Shown piece by piece: positions 47,415 to 56,915 of a DNA stretch of 64,000 nucleotides. The notes beneath the pieces were generated by a model. That model ran no database searches and was not told where the DNA came from. It was given only the letters and a program-made list of their open reading frames with translations. This stretch comes from Candidatus Sumerlaeaceae bacterium (GTDB lineage: Bacteria; Sumerlaeota; Sumerlaeia; Sumerlaeales; Sumerlaeaceae), in NCBI GenBank assembly GCA_026418615.1, contig JAOAAY010000001.1, forward strand, positions 78,052-142,051. Direction: 5' to 3'. Position 1 is the first letter of the stretch, and each line of letters starts with the position of its first letter. The position numbers and the translations under genes are program-made.

Positions 47415-50402
47415 ATGAAACGAGTCCTCATCAATGTCGAGGAACGCGACCTTCGTATTGCGATCCTTGAAGACGACCAATTAACCGAACTTTACATTGA
47501 ATCGTTAGACGATCGGACGATTCTCAACAACATATACAAGGGGCGGGTGGAAGGCGTAGTCCCCGGACTCAAGGCTGCGTTCGTTAACATCGGCCTCGAG
47601 CGCAATGCTTTCCTGCACTTTGACGATGTGCGGATGGATTTGCGCTACGCCCCGCCCGGCACACCGGGTGCGGTCGAGGTCGTTGTCCCGCCGCCGGCCG
47701 AGGCTGAAGACGAACTCGGTGATGAACCGCAGGACGCTCAGCCGCCTGCCCAGGCGAGTGCGGGTTCTCCGATGACGCCCGGCGATGTGGACGCCGAATT
47801 TCGCAAGCGCCGCCGCGGGCGCCGCGGAGGCCGCCGCCGGCAGGGCGACCAGCAGGCTCAGATGCACCAAAATCGCAGACCCGACGCTGGCGGCCAGCAG
47901 CCGCAGCATGCGCAGGGCTCGGCCGACGGGCAGGGGCGGCGCCGGAAAAAGCGTCGGCGTGGTCGCAATCGCGACCGCGACCGCCAAACGGCCCCCATCC
48001 AGCAGCCTACCTACACCCCCGAGCCGTGGACGGCCCCGCCCGTGGACCGCGCCGCTTACGGGACCCGCGCTGCGACGAATCCGTTTGATGTGTATTCACC
48101 GTACTCCATGACGCCGGGGACCAACCGCCGCAAAGCACGCACTCAGCGGTACCCGGCAGGCCCCGCCGGCGAACGCGACTCGCAGGCTGATTTCTTCGGA
48201 AATGTTCGGCAAGACCAGCAAACGCGCGCGCCGCGCTCCATTCACGATGTGGATTACGAGAACGAGGATTACGACGGGCCTGCCCCCGGTAATGAGCGCT
48301 TCCCTGAAGACGCCAAGGCGCGGTCAATCCGGCGCCGCGGACGCTCCTACTATGCCGCTCGACGCAAGGCGGTTTCGGATGAGTCCGCTGCAGAGGAATC
48401 AAAGCCAAGTCGTGCCACAAAAAAGGCTGCTGCCGAAACAGCCGAGCCAAAGCCCAAGCCCCGCAAGAGCAAGGCTGAAACCAAAACGGAAGAGGTTGCT
48501 GAAAAGCCCAAGCGGGCTCGCAAGACAGCAGACGCAGCCGCAGAACAGCCGACTACACCCAAAAAGCGTTCTGCTCGCGCGGCGAAATCGGCCGAGACAG
48601 AACCAGCGGTTGAGCCGGCGCCTGCAAAGAAAACACGGGCACGCAAAGCCGTGAGCCAGCCCGCCGAGGCCATCGCGAACACCGAGGCGCCTGCTGTCGC
48701 AGAGAGCCTTACGCCCCCGGCAACGCTGGAAATCGGCGCGGAGCCCGTGACCCAGGCTGTCGAACCACCTGCGACCGAAAAGCCCAAGCGCCGACGCGCC
48801 TCGCGTAAAGCAGAGGAGCCCGCTCCTGTGGCGGAACCGGAACAGGTGTCATCTGGTTTTGCGATCACGGATCACGACCTTCTTGCTCCCCCGCAACCGC
48901 CGGCAACAGTGCAGGCTCCTGAACCAGCACAACCCGAGGTCGAATCCGGTGCGGAGATGCCGCCGGTAGTGGAATCGCCTGCCGTGCGGGCTATTACTCA
49001 TCAAGACCTGCCGCCAGCGGAGCCGCAACCCGAACCGCAGACCGAGTTGCAGCCTCCGCCCGAGAGCGAGGTCACCGCGCCCCCGCCACCTGCTCCGCGT
49101 CCTGCGCCGCAGCCCGTGCGGCGTGCCGTCCTGCCGGTCACCGAGGCCCTGAAAAAGGGCGACGAGATCATGGTGCAGGTGATTAAAGAGGAAATCGGCC
49201 TGAAAGGGGCCCGGATTACGACCTACATTTCCTTGCCGGGCCGGTATCTTGTCCTTCTTCCGTTTCCCGAGGAGGAAGGGGGGGTATCGAGAAAAGTCGA
49301 AAATTATGAAGAGCGCAAACGCCTGAAGCGGCTGCTGCGCGACATTCGTCAGGACCTCGGCGCGGATAAGGTGGGATTCATTGTCCGCACTGCCGGCGTG
49401 GATCGCGACGAAAGCGAGATCCGCAGCGATGTGGAATTCCTGCTTCAGGAATGGGAGCGGGTGAACAAGCGCTACGCCGAGATCAGCGCTCCCGGTCTCG
49501 CCTACGACGACAGCAACATTTTGTATCGCTTGGCGCGCGATGTTTTCGACGAAAGCATTTCCGAAATCCTGATCGACTCCGCCGAAGAGGCGGAGAACCT
49601 GAAGGAGATCCTTCGCAGCCTGATCCCCCAACTGGTTGACAAGGTAAAGGTTTACGACGAACCGGAGAACATCTTTCACAAGTTCCAGGTCGAGCGCCAG
49701 ATTCAGAAAGCCGGGCGACGCAAAGTCTGGCTCAAAAGCGGCGGCTACCTCATCATCGACGAGGCCGAGGCCCTTACGGCGATTGATGTCAATACGGGCA
49801 AGTTTGTCGGCAAGGACGATCAGGAAAAGATGATCCTGAAGACAAACCTGGAAGCCGCGCGGGCCATCGCCCGGGAACTCAAGTTGCGCGACATTGGCGG
49901 CATCATCGTCATTGATTTCATTGACATGAAGGATCCGCGCAACCGCGAGACGCTCCTGAACGAGTTCCGGGGCTACCTGCGGCGCGACCGGTCCAAAACC
50001 TCCGTCTCTGGCATCAGCGAGTTCGGCCTGGTCGAGATGACCCGCAAACGGGTGCGCCAGAGTCTGCGCAAAACGCTTTTCATGGACTGCCCCTATTGTC
50101 AGGGAGCGGGTGTCGTTCTCAATGAGTCGCAGATCTGGCTCCACATCAAGCACGACATCGTCAACATCCTCGAAACCTCTCAGCCGCGGCCCTCGCTTCA
50201 TGTGGTCGTGAACCCGAGGCTTCGGGCCTTCATCGAGCAAAACTATAAGGACACCATTACCCGCTGGCAGGAGAAGTACGGCGTCGAGGTGACCATCGGC
50301 ATGAGCGACCTGCTGCATGTCGAGAACTACGCCATCGAGCGAAGCGAACCAACCGGCGCCGAAAGCGTGCCCGCATCTTCCAACGCCAACGCACCCGTGT
50401 AA
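47415..50402 (+). CDS. rng: Ribonuclease E/G family protein with ~500-residue insertion in the S1 domain
   Basis: This 995-aa enzyme should cut single-stranded RNA in mRNA decay and rRNA processing. The N-terminus and first S1 strands (NNIYKGRVEGVVPGLKAAFVNIG, residues ~38-62) are normal, but the second half of the S1 domain (GDEIMVQVIKEEIGLKGARIT) begins only at about residue 580. Between them lie ~500 low-complexity residues: RGRRGGRRR-type basic patches, then Lys/Ala/Glu/Pro-rich repeats. The catalytic core follows (AIDVNTGKFVGK and VIDFIDM with the metal aspartates) and the zinc-link CPYCQGAG. In Escherichia coli RNase E the disordered scaffold part is C-terminal; here it sits inside S1. 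The core ends about 110 residues after the zinc link with no C-terminal scaffold. Confidence 0.95.
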   Translation: MKRVLINVEERDLRIAILEDDQLTELYIESLDDRTILNNIYKGRVEGVVPGLKAAFVNIGLERNAFLHFDDVRMDLRYAPPGTPGAVEVVVPPPAEAEDELGDEPQDAQPPAQASAGSPMTPGDVDAEFRKRRRGRRGGRRRQGDQQAQMHQNRRPDAGGQQPQHAQGSADGQGRRRKKRRRGRNRDRDRQTAPIQQPTYTPEPWTAPPVDRAAYGTRAATNPFDVYSPYSMTPGTNRRKARTQRYPAGPAGERDSQADFFGNVRQDQQTRAPRSIHDVDYENEDYDGPAPGNERFPEDAKARSIRRRGRSYYAARRKAVSDESAAEESKPSRATKKAAAETAEPKPKPRKSKAETKTEEVAEKPKRARKTADAAAEQPTTPKKRSARAAKSAETEPAVEPAPAKKTRARKAVSQPAEAIANTEAPAVAESLTPPATLEIGAEPVTQAVEPPATEKPKRRRASRKAEEPAPVAEPEQVSSGFAITDHDLLAPPQPPATVQAPEPAQPEVESGAEMPPVVESPAVRAITHQDLPPAEPQPEPQTELQPPPESEVTAPPPPAPRPAPQPVRRAVLPVTEALKKGDEIMVQVIKEEIGLKGARITTYISLPGRYLVLLPFPEEEGGVSRKVENYEERKRLKRLLRDIRQDLGADKVGFIVRTAGVDRDESEIRSDVEFLLQEWERVNKRYAEISAPGLAYDDSNILYRLARDVFDESISEILIDSAEEAENLKEILRSLIPQLVDKVKVYDEPENIFHKFQVERQIQKAGRRKVWLKSGGYLIIDEAEALTAIDVNTGKFVGKDDQEKMILKTNLEAARAIARELKLRDIGGIIVIDFIDMKDPRNRETLLNEFRGYLRRDRSKTSVSGISEFGLVEMTRKRVRQSLRKTLFMDCPYCQGAGVVLNESQIWLHIKHDIVNILETSQPRPSLHVVVNPRLRAFIEQNYKDTITRWQEKYGVEVTIGMSDLLHVENYAIERSEPTGAESVPASSNANAPV

Positions 50403-50456
50403 AAGGGCTCCATCGGGCTTGCAAGTGCGCGCTTGGGCGGCTCGAATTCCGGAGTT

Positions 50457-52259
50457 ATGACTTCTCAGGGTGCCGGGCTGGTCTTGCGGGCCGTGCTGGC
50501 CCTTAGCGTTGTCCTTTTTTGTGTAGGGGGGGCGCGATGTCAGGACAGCGAATCTCTCATTGCCGAACCCGCACGCGAAGAGAGGGCTCTGGGGCCTTCC
50601 TTATCCGCCGTTTGGCCCCTGAGCGTGCCGCCCGGGCCCGGTTTGCGTGACCCCAGCACCACTTGGGTCGAGACGCTGCTGGCTTCCATGACCCTCGACG
50701 ATAAGATCGGCCAGATGCTCATGCCCCAGTGGTCCTCCGGGTCAGCGGCAACCAATGTGTCCACTTATAAGGTGGGCGGATTTATTTTCCTCGCGAACTC
50801 CTCCACGACGATCATCAACGCCGTCAATTCGCTTCAGGCGCAGACCTCCGTGCCCCTGCTGTTTTCCATAGATTGCGAGGCCGGATCCGGCGCGCGCATC
50901 ACGGACGGCACACGGTTTCCTATGAATATGGGCCTTGCAGCCACCCTTCGGACCGATCTGGCCCGCGAGCAGGGACGCGCCACCGCGCGCGAATGTCGTG
51001 CCGTGGGGGTGCACATCGGTTTTGGGCCCGTGCTCGATGTCAACACCGAGCCGGTGAATCCCATCATCGGCATCCGCTCGTTCGGCGATGACCCGGTTCT
51101 TGTCACGAAAATGGCCCTCGCCTATGTCGAAGGTGCCAACGAACAGGGGTTGCTCACGACATTCAAACATTATCCAGGCCATGGAGCCACCACGGGCGAC
51201 TCGCACAACAGCCTCCCCATGGTGAACATCTCCATGGAGGAATTGCTGGACCGCCATGTCGCTCCCTACAGGAGCCTGATCAACCAAGGCACCGGCGACC
51301 TCGTCATGTCGGCCCATGTCTGGTACCCGTGCCTTGAAGCCGGCCCGAACGCCTGGCCGGCGACACTTTCGAGACCGGCCCTGACAGCCATTCTTCGCCA
51401 GCAACTGGGGTTCCGCGGCACCGTTGTCTCCGACTCTTACGGCATGGCCGGACTGCTGCAGGCGGCCTCAACTTATGACGCTGTCCGCATCGGCGTTCTG
51501 GCGGGGCTGGACATTATTCTCATGCCGTCCAACATGGCGCAGGCTTACGCCGGGCTGCGTGACGCCGTCACCTCCGGGATGATTTCGATGAGCCGGATTG
51601 ATGCGTCCGTCAGGCGAATCCTGACCCTCAAAAGCCGGTGTGGCATGCCCGAATCCACCACTGTCTCCGCGGCTCAGGCAGCCGCCGTTTTGCGCCATCC
51701 CGACCACCTCGCTGTCGCCAGACAAATCGGAATGAATACCGTTTGCAGCGCCAACCTGCGCCCGGGTGACACGCCGCTGACGGCAACCCAAAAGGTTTTG
51801 TGTCTGACTCTCAACGCCTCGGGCCAAATATTTTATTTATTTTCAAGTACTTACTTTACCGACGCCTTGGCGGCACGGTTGCCCCTGTTGACGACACAGT
51901 CGGTCTCCACAACCATCGGTTCGTCCCAGCGCGCGGCCATTGTAGCCAGCGCGCCAAACTACGACAGGATCGTGATAGCCAACTATAACTGGACCCCCGA
52001 CTACTCCACCAACCAGAAATTGCTGGTGGACGCACTCCGCGGCACCACCGTACCGCTCGTTTATGTCTCGTTTGGCAGTCCGTATCACATCACCCGTCAT
52101 GCCGGAATGCCCAACTATTTCTGTGCCTTCTCAAGCCATTACGATTCCCAGCAGGCAGCGGCAGCCGTGCTCACCGGTATGCAGGACGCCACCGGGACCT
52201 GGCCTGTGACCATACCGGGCCTCGCGACCCGCGTCGAAAATTGGCCGGACTTTAACTAA
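50457..52259 (+). CDS. Secreted glycoside hydrolase family 3 (NagZ-like beta-N-acetylhexosaminidase)
   Basis: A 600-aa exported GH3 enzyme. After a signal peptide (hydrophobic residues ~8-25) the barrel shows KIGQML, VDVNTEPVNPIIGIRSFG-like sequence and KHYPGHGATTGDSHNSLP, the signature of NagZ-type GH3 hexosaminidases with the His/Asp general acid pair; VVSDSYGM carries the nucleophile Asp. A C-terminal alpha/beta sandwich domain follows, making it longer than NagZ. It likely cleaves N-acetylhexosamines from peptidoglycan or chitin-type glycans outside the cytoplasm. Its 3' end overlaps the convergent phosphatase gene by 8 bases. Confidence 0.9.
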   Translation: MTSQGAGLVLRAVLALSVVLFCVGGARCQDSESLIAEPAREERALGPSLSAVWPLSVPPGPGLRDPSTTWVETLLASMTLDDKIGQMLMPQWSSGSAATNVSTYKVGGFIFLANSSTTIINAVNSLQAQTSVPLLFSIDCEAGSGARITDGTRFPMNMGLAATLRTDLAREQGRATARECRAVGVHIGFGPVLDVNTEPVNPIIGIRSFGDDPVLVTKMALAYVEGANEQGLLTTFKHYPGHGATTGDSHNSLPMVNISMEELLDRHVAPYRSLINQGTGDLVMSAHVWYPCLEAGPNAWPATLSRPALTAILRQQLGFRGTVVSDSYGMAGLLQAASTYDAVRIGVLAGLDIILMPSNMAQAYAGLRDAVTSGMISMSRIDASVRRILTLKSRCGMPESTTVSAAQAAAVLRHPDHLAVARQIGMNTVCSANLRPGDTPLTATQKVLCLTLNASGQIFYLFSSTYFTDALAARLPLLTTQSVSTTIGSSQRAAIVASAPNYDRIVIANYNWTPDYSTNQKLLVDALRGTTVPLVYVSFGSPYHITRHAGMPNYFCAFSSHYDSQQAAAAVLTGMQDATGTWPVTIPGLATRVENWPDFN

Positions 52260-54051
52260 CCGCTTCGGCTTGGTCCCCGGCACTGTCGCCGCCGCGGATC
52301 GGCTCTTCCCAACCTTTGCGGTATCGCATGAAAAAGGTATAAAAATCGCCATGACGGCGGATTTGGCCGAAGTCGAAATCTATATGTGGCGGTGCCAGAA
52401 TGAAGGCACCAACTTCTTCGTCGGTCCACCCGCTGTGGCCCCCGAATTCGTAACTGTATGATACGCTGCCAGCCGGCGCTTTTCCCCCCCACACACACAG
52501 ATCCCCGGCGCGCCGCATCAGCGTGATCCGACGCACGCCGCGAAGCACCAGGTCCCTGTCCCGACTGCCGTCGAATGGAAGTGTCCCCGTGGCGTCGCAG
52601 CCATCGGCGCGGATCAGGCATCGGCCCGAACGCGCACGAACCTCGACATCGCCCTCCCGCGTGCGCATGGACACAAACCCCACTCCCGGGTGAGCCGCCA
52701 ATTTTTCGACCAATCCCGGATGACGCTCTTCGATATCCTCGGCAGTCAGCGGCTCCGGAACCAGCGCCCAATACACATAGGCAATCGGCCCCGAGGAGGC
52801 AACCACGATATCCAGATAACTCTCCAAATCCTGCGTTTCGGGCGCCCGTTCGATCCGCCGGAGGAGATAAGCCGCGTAGGCGCGCACGGGACCGCGAAGC
52901 GGCCACGGCAACCATCGGGACAACTGGCGGATGCCCTCGGCGCTGCGGAGCAATTGCGCCGTCTTCTGCTCCAGCGCCGAATAACTCTCGACAAGCAGGC
53001 CTGCCGTCTCCCGCTGAATGAATTCCGCCAGCGATTCGCCCGTCAGTGCGTCGAACGGAATAACCGCCTCCTGTCCGTGATCGGAGAGGATGTAAATGTC
53101 ATACTCGCGCTCGGAGTAGCGCGCGGCCGTCACGACGCGCCGGATGCACCGGTCAATGCCGCGCAGCGTCCAGTACGCCACCGCGCTGTCCGGCCCCCGC
53201 ATGTGGGCGTGCTCGTCATATCCCAAATAGTTCATATAAATACATGGCACGCGCCGGTGCAGATCAATGACCGCGTTGGCCGTGATCAGTTCCCGCGTAA
53301 TCACCGACAGGGCAAGGCGCCCCCCAATGAACTCCAACTGGCGCCGCAACACTCGTCGGGCGAGAACAAAGGCAAGAACATCCACCACGGCGAGGACCAG
53401 TTCCACGGCACCAAGCAGCAGGATCTTCAACAGCACTGTCAGGTGCGTGAGCGTCAGCAAAAGAACATCCCATGTGCGCAGGGCGAACCGCCACCGGCTC
53501 GGCGCCAGCAGGCTCGACGAGACAAAAAGCCGGGCCTCGGCGCCGCCGCTGAAGATGCCGCTGAAAATGCTCCCGTCCCGCAGCAGCCCGGGCGAAGTAA
53601 ACTCCCGTTCGACTTCAAACGCACACTCCGTGAAACCCATCTTGTAGTAACGGTGGCGTTTCTTGTCGTAAAACTGAAAGCCGGGGATTTCGTCATTGCT
53701 GCCGTAGAAAAGCCCGCCCTGAAACGCCGGAGTGGAGGTCGGAATCTCGGAATGAAAACGGTGCGCGCGCAGCCGTCCCTTGCGCAGAAGCCGTCGAATA
53801 TACGGCAACTGGAACCGCCGGACAGCCTTCAGCAACCGGTTATAGGAGAGGCCGTCTATCTGGATGATGAGCAAACCGCGGTGTGACGGGTCCACCGGGC
53901 TGAACGGAATCCCCATGCGCCGCAGCAGGGCAGGACCGCGGGCATATCGAACATTAAACTGGCGGCGTGCCCGCGACAACCAAGTGCGCAGCCATCGTGC
54001 GTGCAGACGCAGCCAGCCCCACTGCCCTTTTGTGTCGCCACGATTGCTCAT
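52252..54051 (-). CDS. Alkaline phosphatase superfamily protein with internal membrane segments
   Basis: A 599-aa protein of the type I phosphodiesterase/alkaline-phosphatase fold. Metal-site signatures are IIQIDGLSY (Asp66), the nucleophile region TSTPAFQ (~Thr107), YLGYDEHAH (~279) and ILSDHGQ (Asp324/His325). Between the first and second halves, residues ~194-230 form one long or two short hydrophobic helices, so the enzyme appears anchored mid-chain. There is no N-terminal signal peptide. Substrate unknown; relatives act on phosphodiesters or phosphoglycerol groups. The ATG is preferred over an upstream TTG at 54081. Confidence 0.8.
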   Translation of the reverse strand: MSNRGDTKGQWGWLRLHARWLRTWLSRARRQFNVRYARGPALLRRMGIPFSPVDPSHRGLLIIQIDGLSYNRLLKAVRRFQLPYIRRLLRKGRLRAHRFHSEIPTSTPAFQGGLFYGSNDEIPGFQFYDKKRHRYYKMGFTECAFEVEREFTSPGLLRDGSIFSGIFSGGAEARLFVSSSLLAPSRWRFALRTWDVLLLTLTHLTVLLKILLLGAVELVLAVVDVLAFVLARRVLRRQLEFIGGRLALSVITRELITANAVIDLHRRVPCIYMNYLGYDEHAHMRGPDSAVAYWTLRGIDRCIRRVVTAARYSEREYDIYILSDHGQEAVIPFDALTGESLAEFIQRETAGLLVESYSALEQKTAQLLRSAEGIRQLSRWLPWPLRGPVRAYAAYLLRRIERAPETQDLESYLDIVVASSGPIAYVYWALVPEPLTAEDIEERHPGLVEKLAAHPGVGFVSMRTREGDVEVRARSGRCLIRADGCDATGTLPFDGSRDRDLVLRGVRRITLMRRAGDLCVWGGKAPAGSVSYSYEFGGHSGWTDEEVGAFILAPPHIDFDFGQIRRHGDFYTFFMRYRKGWEEPIRGGDSAGDQAEAVS

Positions 54052-54195
54052 GCCGGGCGAATTCCTCGGGCGGCGCCCCAAGAAGCGCCCTGCCGGGCTG
54101 GTTCTATTCTTTTGACATGGCCAAACGCGGGCCGCATTCGCCTATGAACCTGGCCGCAAGGCCCATAATCCAGACTGAAAGCGAGTTTGCTGCGC

Positions 54196-55434
54196 ATGCG
54201 TTTCACTTATGCCGCTGCCTTCATCATAGCCTTTACACTTCTGCTGACACCGGGTTGCAGCAAGCGGACCCCGGAAGACCGGATGCGCAAGGCCGTGCAA
54301 CTCGCCCAGCAGCGCGACACGCTCGGCGCCATGCTCGAGGCCAAGGATCTCATCAAGAAACACCCCGACGACCCCATGGCCTTGCAGGCGCGGATGTTGC
54401 TGGCCCAGATTGCCGCCAGCGACCGGCGCGTGGACGACGCCTTGGCCGAGTACAAAGCCGTGCTCGACACTGTTTCACAAAAGGATCCGCTCGGTGTTGC
54501 AGCCCTGCGCGGCACCATCGCTCTGCTCCGCCAGTCGAAACGCACCGACGAGGCGCTCAAGACCATTGATGAGTATCAGAAGCGGTATGCGGACGATGAG
54601 GGGGTGTCGCTCAGCCTGACCGTGGCCCGTGCAGAGGTCCTTGCCACCGACGGAAAAACCACGGACGCGCGGACTATCCTGCTCGGCCTCCGCGATACCA
54701 CCACTCAGCCGGAAATCCTGCGGTTCTACCGGTCCATGATTGCCAGCACTTACATGCAGGACAAGGCCTTCGCCGACGCACTTGCCTTTTTTACCGCAGA
54801 GTTGCAGCGGGCTGATAACGACGCGGACAAGCGAACCCTCATGCTGCAAATCGCGGGGACCCACGCAGCCATGGAGAATTATGACGAAGCCCGAAAAATC
54901 CTGGACGAGGCAACCCGGCAGTACGACTCTGCTATCCGTCGCGAACTCGACGCGCAGGAGCGCCTGGCGCTGGCCAGCGAACTTGTCAATGCCTACTCGG
55001 GCATTGGGAACCTGCCCGGTGTCAGGGCTGTGGTCGAGGGCCTCATCGCCCAGACCGACGATGCACGGCTGGCGGCTGAACTTGCCAACGAACTGACCCG
55101 GCAGATGGTCCTGCGCGAGGGTAAAACCTCTGAAGCCCTCACTCTCCTTCGGGATCTCGACAAGAGGTTTCCCAATGGTCCGTTCCTTCAAATGGCCACT
55201 CAGTTGGAGACCATGAGCGCCAGCGGAGAACTCGACCGCCAAATATCGGTGGATACTTCGCCCGTCGTCCAGCGTTTCGTAGCGGATCCCATCCTTGCCC
55301 CCGCGGTATTCCTCGACAAGAACACGACGGGCCTGCTGTCCACAGCCAAACCGCCAGTGCCTGAGGCTCAGGAGATGCTCAAACCGGCCGCCGCACAGCC
55401 ACAGCCATCGGCTCCGGAGACCACCGCGCCCTAA
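54196..55434 (+). CDS. TPR-repeat lipoprotein
   Basis: A 412-aa outer- or inner-membrane lipoprotein (signal ending LTPGC). The mature part is almost wholly helical with TPR-like repeats (residues ~30-345; e.g. [27 protein letters not shown]), then a Pro/Ala-rich tail. TPR lipoproteins usually scaffold secretion or envelope complexes; nothing nearby fixes the role. A TTG nine bases upstream is an alternative start. gatA follows after 16 bases on the same strand. Confidence 0.8.
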   Translation: MRFTYAAAFIIAFTLLLTPGCSKRTPEDRMRKAVQLAQQRDTLGAMLEAKDLIKKHPDDPMALQARMLLAQIAASDRRVDDALAEYKAVLDTVSQKDPLGVAALRGTIALLRQSKRTDEALKTIDEYQKRYADDEGVSLSLTVARAEVLATDGKTTDARTILLGLRDTTTQPEILRFYRSMIASTYMQDKAFADALAFFTAELQRADNDADKRTLMLQIAGTHAAMENYDEARKILDEATRQYDSAIRRELDAQERLALASELVNAYSGIGNLPGVRAVVEGLIAQTDDARLAAELANELTRQMVLREGKTSEALTLLRDLDKRFPNGPFLQMATQLETMSASGELDRQISVDTSPVVQRFVADPILAPAVFLDKNTTGLLSTAKPPVPEAQEMLKPAAAQPQPSAPETTAP

Positions 55435-55450
55435 CTCTCTGAACACGGCT

Positions 55451-56911
55451 ATGATTGATCTTTGTGCAAAACCTATCCACGAACTGCGCGACCTGCTTCG
55501 TCGGCGCGAGGTATCCAGTGTTGAACTGACCCGCGCGTTCCTGACCCGCATCGCCACTGTCGAACCGGCTATTCAGGCATTTGTCTCGGTGACCGGCGAT
55601 CTGGCGCTCGAACAGGCCGCCGCAGCCGACGCCGCCCGCTCCGCCGGCGAAGACCTGCCTCCGCTGGCCGGCGTACCGGTCGCCATCAAAGACAACATGT
55701 GTACGAACGGCGTCCTGACCACCTGCTCGTCGCGAATACTGGCCAATTTCGTTCCACCATACGATGCGACAGTTGTGACGCGCCTGCGCGGTCAGCGCGC
55801 CGTGTTTTGCGGCAAGACCAACATGGACGAGTTTGCCATGGGCTCCTCCACGGAAAACTCGGGTATCAAGAAAACCTTTAATCCGTGGGATCCGGCGCGC
55901 GTCCCCGGCGGGTCCAGCGGCGGCAGCGCCGCAGCCGTTGCCGCCGGTATGGCTGCCGGTGCCCTTGGCAGCGATACCGGCGGCTCGATCCGCCAGCCCG
56001 CCAGTTTTTGCGGTGTGGTCGGCCTCAAGCCTACCTACGGACTCGTTTCCCGCTACGGACTCGTCGCCTTTGCATCCTCTCTCGACCAAATTGGCCCCAT
56101 TTCGCGCGATGTGGAGGATGCAGCGTTGTTGCTCAATGCCATTGCCGGCCACGACCCCCGCGACAGTACCAGCGCCCACTTCGATCCGCCCGACTACACA
56201 TCGTTTCTACAACGCGGCGTGCGCGGACTGCGCATCGGGCTACCCAAGGAGTTTTCCGGTGAAGGCACGGATCCCGAGGTGCAGGCCGCTGTCGCCGCTG
56301 CAGTCCGCAAACTCGAGGAACTGGGCGCCGTCACAGTCGAGGTGGAACTGCCCCATTCGCCGTACGCCGTTGCCACTTACTATTTGTGTGCCACCGCTGA
56401 GGCCAGTTCCAATCTGGCGAGATACGATGGCGTGCATTACGGATTTCGCGCCCCCGCGGACAATGTCATTGAGATGTACAGCCGTACGCGCAGCCAGGGC
56501 TTCGGCGAAGAGGTCAAGCGCCGCATCATGCTGGGGACTTACGCGCTGAGTGCCGGCTACTATGATGCGTTCTACCTCAAGTCGCTTCGAGTGCGGACAC
56601 TCATTCGCCGGGACTTCGACGCAGCCTTCGAAAAATGCGATGTGATTGCAGGCCCCACCGCCCCCACACCGGCCTTTCGCATCGGCGAAAAAACCAGCGA
56701 TCCGCTTGCCATGTATCTCAGCGACATTTTTACCATCTCGGTCAATTTGGCGGGCATTTGCGCCATCTCCGTCCCTTGCGGGTTCACAGAGGATAATCTT
56801 CCCGTGGGATTGCAGTTGATCGCTCCGTCGTTCGGGGAGGACCGGCTCATCGCCGCTGCCCATGCCTACGAACAGGCCACGGAATGGCACCGGCGCCGCC
56901 CGCCTGTCTGA
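55451..56911 (+). CDS. gatA: Asp-tRNA(Asn)/Glu-tRNA(Gln) amidotransferase subunit A
   Basis: GatA is the amidase subunit of GatCAB, which amidates mischarged Glu-tRNA(Gln) or Asp-tRNA(Asn). The Ser-cisSer-Lys triad is visible: Lys in VAIKDN, the cis-Ser in [15 protein letters not shown] and the nucleophile Ser in [16 protein letters not shown]. Length (486 aa) is standard. gatB and gatC are not adjacent on the visible side. The upstream neighbour is the TPR lipoprotein. Confidence 0.96.
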   Translation: MIDLCAKPIHELRDLLRRREVSSVELTRAFLTRIATVEPAIQAFVSVTGDLALEQAAAADAARSAGEDLPPLAGVPVAIKDNMCTNGVLTTCSSRILANFVPPYDATVVTRLRGQRAVFCGKTNMDEFAMGSSTENSGIKKTFNPWDPARVPGGSSGGSAAAVAAGMAAGALGSDTGGSIRQPASFCGVVGLKPTYGLVSRYGLVAFASSLDQIGPISRDVEDAALLLNAIAGHDPRDSTSAHFDPPDYTSFLQRGVRGLRIGLPKEFSGEGTDPEVQAAVAAAVRKLEELGAVTVEVELPHSPYAVATYYLCATAEASSNLARYDGVHYGFRAPADNVIEMYSRTRSQGFGEEVKRRIMLGTYALSAGYYDAFYLKSLRVRTLIRRDFDAAFEKCDVIAGPTAPTPAFRIGEKTSDPLAMYLSDIFTISVNLAGICAISVPCGFTEDNLPVGLQLIAPSFGEDRLIAAAHAYEQATEWHRRRPPV

Positions 56912-56915
56912 CAAT

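Noticed and set aside
48849..50318. Minus-strand open frame of 489 codons under the RNase gene
   Set aside because: Shadow of the highly conserved RNase E/G core on the other strand.
52690..53886. Plus-strand open frame of 398 codons
   Set aside because: Opposite strand of the phosphatase-fold gene, whose metal motifs are intact; product is Arg/Gln-rich and unlike a protein family.
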